A stretch of 13,868 nucleotides of DNA. Origin: Rikenellaceae bacterium. Its GTDB lineage: Bacteria; Bacteroidota; Bacteroidia; Bacteroidales; UBA932. Position 1 is the first letter of the stretch, and each line of letters begins with the position of its first letter. The stretch covers positions 1 to 13,868 of the forward strand of contig DOVA01000088.1 of assembly GCA_003520315.1 (NCBI GenBank). Reading direction: 5' to 3'. The notes beneath the pieces were generated by a model. It saw only the letters and a program-made list of their open reading frames with translations, did no database searches and had not been told where the DNA came from. Shown here piece after piece: positions 8,336-13,868 of this stretch. Both the position numbers and the translations under genes were made by a program.

Positions 8336-8357
8336 TAAGGGGACGAAAGTCCCCTTA
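8336..8357 (+). promoter_or_regulatory. Leader hairpin with GAAA tetraloop before rimP
   Basis: The arm AAGGGGAC (8337-8344) pairs perfectly with GTCCCCTT (8349-8356) around a GAAA loop of the stable GNRA class. A further T-A pair (8336/8357) gives 9 bp. TTTTGT follows at once, with a second T-run at 8368-8372, and the rimP ATG begins 16 nt after the stem. Being within about 40 nt of the predicted transcription start, it could be an attenuator, a 5' stabilising element or a translation-control hairpin. The short T-run makes it a mediocre intrinsic terminator. The stem is seen; the role is inferred. Confidence 0.6.
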
Positions 8358-8372
8358 TTTTGTACAATTTTT

Positions 8373-8843
8373 ATGATAAAAAAAGAAACTATAACTGCTC
8401 TTATTGATAATTACCTAAAGGACAATTCATTGTTCCTTGTTGATGTTAGCATAAGCCTGGATAATGATATAGAGGTAACTGTCGAGTCATATTTCTCTGA
8501 TGTATCTTTAGACAATTGTACAGATATTACCAATATTATTACCAATGAATACGACAGAGATGTTGAAGATTTCTCTCTCACTGTCACTTCTGCAGGTCTG
8601 GACCAACCTTTCAGAATATTACCACAGTACCTTAAATATTTGGGAAAGGAAGTCTCTGTACAACTCAAAAATGGGAATAAAATAATAGGGACACTTAACG
8701 AAGCTACTGACAATTATATAGATATATCCTATAGTCAGACAATTGCCATTGAGGGCAAAAAAAAACGTGAAAAAAAAGAGATTAAAGAAAAAATTTTGTT
8801 GTCAGACATTAAATCTACAAAACCATTTATAAATTTTAGATAA
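8373..8843 (+). CDS. rimP: Ribosome maturation factor RimP
   Basis: RimP helps mature the 30S ribosomal subunit. The 156-residue product has the family layout: an N-terminal alpha/beta domain (about 1-80, starting MIKKETITALIDNYL), the link motif VTSAGLDQPFR (67-77, compare the usual SSPGLDRPL), and an SH3-like C-terminal domain (about 82-156, GKEVSVQLKNGNKIIGTLNEA) with a lysine-rich insert (KKKREKKEIKEK). It is the first gene of the rimP-nusA-infB operon; nusA follows after 18 nt. I chose the ATG at 8373. An in-frame GTG at 8325 would add 16 unrelated residues encoded across the leader hairpin, almost at the predicted transcription start. No Shine-Dalgarno sequence is evident; the start is preceded by an A/T-rich stretch, usual for this phylum. 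Confidence 0.93.
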   Translation: MIKKETITALIDNYLKDNSLFLVDVSISLDNDIEVTVESYFSDVSLDNCTDITNIITNEYDRDVEDFSLTVTSAGLDQPFRILPQYLKYLGKEVSVQLKNGNKIIGTLNEATDNYIDISYSQTIAIEGKKKREKKEIKEKILLSDIKSTKPFINFR

Positions 8844-8861
8844 TTAAAAGCAAAAATCTAT

Positions 8862-10097
8862 ATGGAAGGGTTAAATCTAGTAAGCACATTTGCTGAATTC
8901 AAAGAGTTGAAAAATATAGACCGCCCAACAATGATGAGCGTTTTGGAAGACGTTTTTCGTAATCAGCTCATCAAAATGTACGGCACTGCTGACAATTTTG
9001 ATATAATCATTAACATTGACAAAGGTGATTTTGAAATATGGAGAAATAGAGAGGTTGTTGAGATTGTTGAGGATCCTAACACACAAATTTCTCTTGAAGA
9101 AGTTTCCAAAATCGATGATTCCTATGAAATTGGAGAACAGTTTACAGAAGAAGTAAAACTAGAAAGTTTTGGAAGAAGAGGAATACTCAATCTTCGCCAG
9201 AATCTTTCAGGAAGAATAATGGATATCGAAAAAGCCAATCTTTACAACAAATATAAGGACAGAATAGGAGATATAATAGTTGGAGAAGTGTATCAGGCAT
9301 GGAGAAAAGAAGTTCTGGTTATGGATGAAGAAGGCAATGAACTTCTACTACCAAAATCAGAACAAATACCATCTGACTTTTTCAGGAAAGGTGACTCTAT
9401 AAGAGCCGTCGTTTCTAAAGTTGAGATGGAAAACAACAAGCCAATTATTACTTTGTCGAGAACATCTCCTGTATTTCTTGAGAGACTTTTTGAACAGGAA
9501 GTTCCCGAAATTTTCGATGGACTTATAACTATAAAAAAAATTGTCAGGATACCTGGTGAAAGAGCTAAAGTTGCCGTTGAGTCTTATGACGAAAGGATTG
9601 ACCCTGTTGGTGCATGTGTCGGTGTCAAGGGTTCCAGAATACATGGAATTGTAAGAGAGCTAAGAAATGAAAACATAGATATAATAAACTGGACATCAAA
9701 TTTACAATTGCTCGTACAGAGAGCTTTGAGTCCGGCTAAAATTTCGTCAATAAAAATCAATGAACAAGAGAAAAGGATTAGCGTATACCTTAAGCCAAAT
9801 GATGTCTCTCTCGCTATAGGCAAAGGCGGAAGTAACATCAAACTTGCCAGCATGCTTATTGGTATGGATATCGACGTATTCAGGGATATTGAAGACGAGG
9901 ATGAGGAAGATGTGCTTTTAACTGCTTTCAGCGATGAAATAGATGAATGGATTATTTCTGCATTAAAAAATATTGGATGTGATACTGCAAAAAGTGTTCT
10001 TGCCCTTCCGGTTTCAGAAATAGTTAGAAGGGCAGATCTTGATGAAGAGACTGTAAATGAAGTACAAAGAATACTTCGAGCAGAATTTGAAGAGTAA
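8862..10097 (+). CDS. nusA: Transcription termination/antitermination factor NusA
   Basis: NusA binds RNA polymerase and nascent RNA and tunes pausing, termination and antitermination. The 411-residue protein shows the N-terminal polymerase-binding domain (about 1-130) and an S1 domain (about 135-200, GDIIVGEVYQAWRKEVLV). KH1 carries GVKGSRI (254-260) with NENIDIINW after it, and KH2 carries GKGGSNIKLA (320-329). An acidic linker (EDEDEED, about 344-350) precedes one C-terminal helical region (about 355-411, GCDTAKSVLALPVSEIVRRADL). There is no second long acidic repeat as in E. coli NusA, which makes it shorter (411 against roughly 495 residues); this is normal outside the gammaproteobacteria. 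It sits between rimP and infB, the order found in most bacteria, with a 21-nt gap to infB. The ATG at 8862 is preceded by A/T-rich sequence without a Shine-Dalgarno site. Confidence 0.95.
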   Translation: MEGLNLVSTFAEFKELKNIDRPTMMSVLEDVFRNQLIKMYGTADNFDIIINIDKGDFEIWRNREVVEIVEDPNTQISLEEVSKIDDSYEIGEQFTEEVKLESFGRRGILNLRQNLSGRIMDIEKANLYNKYKDRIGDIIVGEVYQAWRKEVLVMDEEGNELLLPKSEQIPSDFFRKGDSIRAVVSKVEMENNKPIITLSRTSPVFLERLFEQEVPEIFDGLITIKKIVRIPGERAKVAVESYDERIDPVGACVGVKGSRIHGIVRELRNENIDIINWTSNLQLLVQRALSPAKISSIKINEQEKRISVYLKPNDVSLAIGKGGSNIKLASMLIGMDIDVFRDIEDEDEEDVLLTAFSDEIDEWIISALKNIGCDTAKSVLALPVSEIVRRADLDEETVNEVQRILRAEFEE

Positions 10098-10105
10098 TTT
10101 TTAAC

Positions 10106-10111
10106 AGGAGG
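10106..10111 (+). promoter_or_regulatory. Shine-Dalgarno site that sets the infB start
   Basis: AGGAGG lies 7 nt before the ATG at 10119. A closer ATG at 10114 is out of frame and meets a stop after four codons, so spacing and reading frame both favour 10119. rimP and nusA in the same operon lack such a site. Confidence 0.7.
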
Positions 10112-10118
10112 ATAATGA

Positions 10119-13007
10119 ATGACAGCTGATGAAAACATAAGAGTTAACCGGATACTTAAGGACTTCAATATTGGTATGGGAACACTTGTTGAATTTCTCA
10201 AAACCAAAAAAATTGAAATTGATCCAAAACCAACAACCAGAGTGACTCCTGAAATTTATGAATTAGTTCGTAAAGAGTTCGGCCAGGAACAGTACATTAA
10301 AGAACAGTCAAAAAAAGTTGCTATAAAGGTTAAGGACATTACCGAAAGAGCCGAGTCGACAAAAGTCGAAGATAATGACGACTACATTCCTGTCAAAGAG
10401 GTCTTTATTAAGACAACAATTGTTGAACCTCCAGTTACTCCAAAAGTAGTAGGTAAAATTGATCTGGATCAGCTCAACAGACACTCTTCTCATACAGAGA
10501 GTCACACTGATATTCATACACCAACACATGAAAAAACAAATTCAGATATACAAGAGGCCAAACCTGCTGCCATTCCTGAACCAGAATTACCCGTTACCGA
10601 AGAGTTTAAAAAAGAAGAGCCACATGAAAATGTAACAACTGAAAATGCACCTTCTGTCGATGAGTCGAAGAAAGAGACTTCTCCGGAGATTGTAGAACAA
10701 AAGGATGAATATAAGGATAAGGCAAAAATTGTGGAAGAAAAAAAAGAAAAGAGTGAAAAGAAAGAGGAAAGAGTGAAAGCTGAAGAAAAAGTGGGCGAAA
10801 TTAATAAAAAAGAGGAGCCAATTCACATAGAGACTAAAGTGGAAAAACTTTCAGGGCTTAAGATAAACGGTTCAATAGATCTTTCTCAATTTGAGAAGAA
10901 AAAACCAGAGCAGAAACAAAACTCTCACATTAATCCAAAGAAAGGTAAAAGAGAAAGAATCCACAAAAGTGGAAAAGAGAAAGTAGATCTGTCAAAAGAG
11001 TCAAAAGGAACAGAATTTAAACAGAAAGGGAAACCCGGGAACATTACACAGAAAAATCCAAAATTTCAACGTAATGACAGATTTAAACCTGTTAAAAATG
11101 AAGTTGATGAAGACGAAGTTCAAAGACAGATAAAGGAGACTTATGCCAAGATGATCGAAAGCAAGGGAAAGACTAAAGGATCCAAGTATCGTCGTGATAA
11201 GCGTGAAATAGCCAGTCAGAGGCATATGGAAGAACAGGAACTTCAGGAGTTGTCAAATAATATTTTGAGAGTAACTGAATTTGTAACCGTTAACGACTTA
11301 TCTGTAATGATGGATGTGCCTGTCACAAAAGTGATAGAAGCATGTATGAATCTTGGACTGATGGTTTCTATAAACCAACGTCTTGATGCCGAAGCCATGG
11401 TTCTCGTTGCTGAAGAATTCGGATACAAAGTCGAATTTATTACTGCCGAGATACAGGAAGCGATTCATGAAGAAGAGGATGACGAAATGAATCTTATCAC
11501 TCGACCACCAATTGTAACAGTAATGGGACATGTCGATCATGGCAAAACATCATTACTTGACTACATCAGAAAATCAAATGTAATTGCATTTGAAGCCGGA
11601 GGCATTACCCAACATATTGGAGCTGACAATGTTAAACTGTCTGATGGACAAAGAATAACCTTTCTTGACACTCCGGGTCATGAAGCTTTTACTGCCATGC
11701 GAGCTCGTGGAGCCAAAATAACAGACATGGCAATAATTATAATTGCAGCCGATGATGCTGTCATGCCCCAGACAAAAGAAGCAATCAATCATGCCCAAGC
11801 AGCAGGTGTACCCATGATCTTTGCCATTAATAAAATTGATAAACCTGGAGCTAATCCCGACAAAATAAGAGAACAACTGGCAGCAATGAATCTTTTGGTT
11901 GAAGATTGGGGAGGAAAATATCAGTGCCAAGAAATCTCTGCCAAAAAAGGACTCAATGTTGACAAATTACTTGAGAAAATACTTCTTGAAGCAGAACTGC
12001 TCGACCTTAAGGCAAATCCCAATAAAAAAGCTCATGGAACAGTAATTGAGTCTTCACTTGACAAGGGACGCGGCTATTTGGCGACTGTCCTTGTTCAATC
12101 AGGAACGCTTCATGTCGGTGATGTTATCTTGAGTGGAAGTAATACCGGAAGAGTTAAGGCAATGTTCAATGAAAGAGGCCAAAAAGTAAATGAAGCAGGC
12201 CCGTCAACGCCTGTCTCACTACTTGGATTAAATGGTGCTCCAGCAGCCGGTGAAACATTCAATGTAATGGACGATGAAAAGGAGGCAAGAGAATTGGCCA
12301 ACAAAAGAGAACAACTACTCAGGATTCAGGGACTTAAAACACAAAAACACATAACTCTCGAAGAAATTGGGAGACGAATTGCAGTTGGCAACTTCCAGGA
12401 ACTAAACATCATTGTTAAAGGAGACGTAGATGGTTCAATCGAGGCTCTCTCCGATTCTCTCATTAAACTATCTACAGAGGAGGTCCATGTAAATGTTATT
12501 CACAAAGCCGTAGGAGCTATTTCGGAAAGTGATGTGTTGCTGGCTGCTGCATCTAACGCGATAATCATAGGATTTCAGGTAAGACCTTCGGCTAATGCAC
12601 GAAAACTTGCTGAAAAAGAAGAGATAGAAATACGACTCTACTCTATAATCTATGATGCCATAAATGAGGTTAAGAGTGGTATAGAAGGTATGCTTGCTCC
12701 TGAAGAGAAAGAAGAAGTAATAGGCACAGCAGAGGTAAGGGACGTTTTTAAAATTTCAAAAGTCGGCACAGTAGCAGGCTGTATGGTTAAAGACGGAAAA
12801 ATTACGAGAAACAACAGGATAAGAGTCATACGCGATGGCATAGTTGTACACGAAGGGACTCTCGGATCGCTCAAGCGATTTAAGGATGATGTCAAGGAAG
12901 TGTCTGCCGGATTTGACTGTGGCCTTAATGTAGACGGATACAACGATATTAAGATCGGAGATGTAATTGAGGCATATACAATTGTTGAAATCAAGAGAAA
13001 ACTTTAA
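10119..13007 (+). CDS. infB: Translation initiation factor IF-2
   Basis: IF-2 is the GTPase that brings initiator fMet-tRNA to the 30S subunit and promotes subunit joining. The 962-residue product has an IF2 N-terminal module ([28 protein letters not shown], about 8-35) and a long Lys/Glu-rich linker (about 60-370) that looks disordered. A second IF2_N-like module (about 385-440) follows, then the G domain: GHVDHGKT (470-477), GGITQHIG (494-501), DTPGH (517-521), NKID (571-574) and SAKK (607-610). The remaining EF-Tu-like domain II and the C-terminal domains, including the fMet-tRNA-binding region, run to the stop. All GTPase motifs are intact. The linker holds two similar short motifs, GKIDLDQL (112-119) and GSIDLSQF (251-258). 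The gene ends the rimP-nusA-infB operon, with murB convergent 12 nt away. Confidence 0.97.
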   Translation: MTADENIRVNRILKDFNIGMGTLVEFLKTKKIEIDPKPTTRVTPEIYELVRKEFGQEQYIKEQSKKVAIKVKDITERAESTKVEDNDDYIPVKEVFIKTTIVEPPVTPKVVGKIDLDQLNRHSSHTESHTDIHTPTHEKTNSDIQEAKPAAIPEPELPVTEEFKKEEPHENVTTENAPSVDESKKETSPEIVEQKDEYKDKAKIVEEKKEKSEKKEERVKAEEKVGEINKKEEPIHIETKVEKLSGLKINGSIDLSQFEKKKPEQKQNSHINPKKGKRERIHKSGKEKVDLSKESKGTEFKQKGKPGNITQKNPKFQRNDRFKPVKNEVDEDEVQRQIKETYAKMIESKGKTKGSKYRRDKREIASQRHMEEQELQELSNNILRVTEFVTVNDLSVMMDVPVTKVIEACMNLGLMVSINQRLDAEAMVLVAEEFGYKVEFITAEIQEAIHEEEDDEMNLITRPPIVTVMGHVDHGKTSLLDYIRKSNVIAFEAGGITQHIGADNVKLSDGQRITFLDTPGHEAFTAMRARGAKITDMAIIIIAADDAVMPQTKEAINHAQAAGVPMIFAINKIDKPGANPDKIREQLAAMNLLVEDWGGKYQCQEISAKKGLNVDKLLEKILLEAELLDLKANPNKKAHGTVIESSLDKGRGYLATVLVQSGTLHVGDVILSGSNTGRVKAMFNERGQKVNEAGPSTPVSLLGLNGAPAAGETFNVMDDEKEARELANKREQLLRIQGLKTQKHITLEEIGRRIAVGNFQELNIIVKGDVDGSIEALSDSLIKLSTEEVHVNVIHKAVGAISESDVLLAAASNAIIIGFQVRPSANARKLAEKEEIEIRLYSIIYDAINEVKSGIEGMLAPEEKEEVIGTAEVRDVFKISKVGTVAGCMVKDGKITRNNRIRVIRDGIVVHEGTLGSLKRFKDDVKEVSAGFDCGLNVDGYNDIKIGDVIEAYTIVEIKRKL

Positions 13008-13020
13008 TCAATAATTGATT
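13006..13020. repeat. Small inverted repeat between convergent infB and murB
   Basis: AATCAA (13006-13011) and TTGATT (13015-13020) form a perfect 6-bp inverted repeat around a 3-nt loop. It spans the whole 12-nt gap and touches both stop codons. It is almost all A/T, so too weak for a good intrinsic terminator by itself, but it is the only structure present between the convergent genes. Confidence 0.3.
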
Positions 13021-13868
13021 CAGCAGATATTAACTTCTGGTTCAATATCCACATTAAATCTCTCCTTTACAGTTTGGATAATTGTATGTGAGAGATTTAT
13101 CAATTCATCCCCTGTTGCTCCTTCAAAAGCAAGCAAAACCAACGGCTGTTTTGCATGAACACCAACGTTTCCAACTCTTTTCCCCTTAAAACCACACTGC
13201 TCTATCAACCATGCAGCAGGAATTTTATAATATTTCTCTCCTGAAGGAAAAAGCTTTAGTGAAGGATGACTATTTTTGATAGAGAGAGCCAGCTTTTCAC
13301 TAACAACCGGATTTTTAAAAAAACTTCCAGCATTGCCGACAACTGAAGGATCTGGTAACTTACTAGCTCTTATAGAAGATATTATATCTCTGACAGTATG
13401 AATGGAAGGATTGTCCAAACCATGCAAAGCGTGTTTTACATCCTCATAATTAGCGTTGATTACAGGATTCTTAGTCAATCTGAGTGTAACATATGTTATA
13501 ATTCCACACCCTTTCAATTCTCGCTTAAAAATGCTATCTCTGTAACCAAAATTACACTCTACACAAGAAAATTCCCTTGCAGAAAGATCATTGTAAAACA
13601 TGAATTCCACCGCATGTATTACATTTGAAACTTCTGCCCCATAAGCTCCAATGTTTTGAACAGGAGCTGCCCCGGTACATCCAGGAATAGCTGAAAGATT
13701 TTCCACACCTCCCCACCCTCTGTCTACACAAAACTGCACAAGATCATCCCAAACCACACCTGCACCAGCTCTTAAGTAAATATAAGCGCAGTCATTACCG
13801 ACAATAGAAATATCCATTATGGCAGGATGTATAACTATCCCTTTGAAATCTCTTCGAAAAAGGATATT
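13020..13868 (-). CDS. murB: UDP-N-acetylenolpyruvoylglucosamine reductase, C-terminal part (5' end beyond window)
   Basis: MurB is the FAD enzyme that uses NADPH to reduce UDP-GlcNAc-enolpyruvate to UDP-MurNAc, the second committed step of peptidoglycan synthesis. The reading frame is open to the window edge. The 17 codons upstream of the first ATG (13817) read NILFRRDFKGIVI, the familiar region after the GGGS FAD-binding loop, so that ATG is internal and the true start lies outside. Visible are GAGAGVVWDDLV, ENLSAIPGCTGAAPVQNIGAYG, and GYRDSIFK with the substrate-binding Arg (E. coli Arg159). Also present are GNAGSFFKNP with the proton-donor Ser (E. coli Ser229) and the C-terminal EPEV holding the catalytic Glu (E. 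coli Glu325). Catalytic residues in the visible part are intact. It converges with infB and ends 12 nt from it. Confidence 0.95.
   Translation of the reverse strand, partial: NILFRRDFKGIVIHPAIMDISIVGNDCAYIYLRAGAGVVWDDLVQFCVDRGWGGVENLSAIPGCTGAAPVQNIGAYGAEVSNVIHAVEFMFYNDLSAREFSCVECNFGYRDSIFKRELKGCGIITYVTLRLTKNPVINANYEDVKHALHGLDNPSIHTVRDIISSIRASKLPDPSVVGNAGSFFKNPVVSEKLALSIKNSHPSLKLFPSGEKYYKIPAAWLIEQCGFKGKRVGNVGVHAKQPLVLLAFEGATGDELINLSHTIIQTVKERFNVDIEPEVNIC

Noticed and set aside
8325..8372. Upstream GTG start for rimP adding 16 residues
   Set aside because: The added residues are not RimP-like and are encoded through the leader hairpin right at the predicted transcription start; MIKKETITALIDNYL at 8373 is the normal family N-terminus.
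9584..10207. 207-codon antisense frame over nusA and the start of infB
   Set aside because: Ser/Leu/Ile-rich shadow of two well-supported genes, with no recognisable domain or start signals.
10587..10826. Antisense frame with Phe-rich hydrophobic translation over infB
   Set aside because: It is the complement of the Lys/Glu codons (AAA, GAA) of the IF-2 linker, not a membrane protein.
13020..13817. murB as a complete 265-residue gene starting at 13817
   Set aside because: The frame stays open to 13868 and the upstream residues (NILFRRDFKGIVI) are conserved MurB sequence, so the gene is cut by the window edge.

Overview
This window looks like a chromosomal housekeeping segment from a member of the Bacteroidota, most likely the order Bacteroidales. 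Four things point there: a fused lpxC-fabZ gene, a prolyl-tRNA synthetase of the archaeal/eukaryote-like type, two promoters that fit the Bacteroidota consensus (TTTG, about 19-20 nt, TAnnTTTG), and outer-membrane proteins typical of the phylum. The DNA is AT-rich throughout, and I see no change in base composition that would suggest recent transfer.

Layout from left to right. (1) Positions 1-420, minus strand: the N-terminal 140 codons of proS, which runs off the left edge. (2) 421-518: a divergent intergenic region with a good plus-strand promoter and a strong ribosome binding site. (3) 519-3269, plus strand: a two-gene unit encoding a lipoprotein with an extremely Trp/Tyr-rich middle, followed 6 nt later by an OmpP1/FadL-like outer-membrane beta-barrel. 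(4) 8254 down to 3266, minus strand: a tightly packed cluster read in the order HD-domain phosphohydrolase, lpxD, lpxC-fabZ, lpxA, WbqC-family protein. Its genes overlap or sit within 11 nt of each other, and it carries the early lipid A pathway. (5) 8255-8372: a divergent intergenic region with a consensus promoter and a 5'-leader hairpin. (6) 8373-13007, plus strand: the conserved rimP-nusA-infB operon (ribosome maturation, transcription elongation/termination, translation initiation). (7) 13868 down to 13020, minus strand: the C-terminal part of murB, whose start lies beyond the right edge.

How the genes work together: LpxA acylates UDP-GlcNAc, the LpxC half deacetylates the product, and LpxD adds the second acyl chain. 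The FabZ half works in the fatty-acid elongation that supplies 3-hydroxyacyl-ACP. MurB draws on the same UDP-GlcNAc pool for peptidoglycan. RimP, NusA and IF-2 form the usual gene-expression operon.

I found no mobile element, CRISPR array, tRNA or rRNA, and no clearly new multi-gene system. The points that most deserve a second look are a Gln in place of the expected zinc-ligand His in LpxC, the aromatic-rich lipoprotein paired with the OMP, the perfect hairpin in the rimP-nusA-infB leader, and the WbqC-family gene coupled to lpxA.
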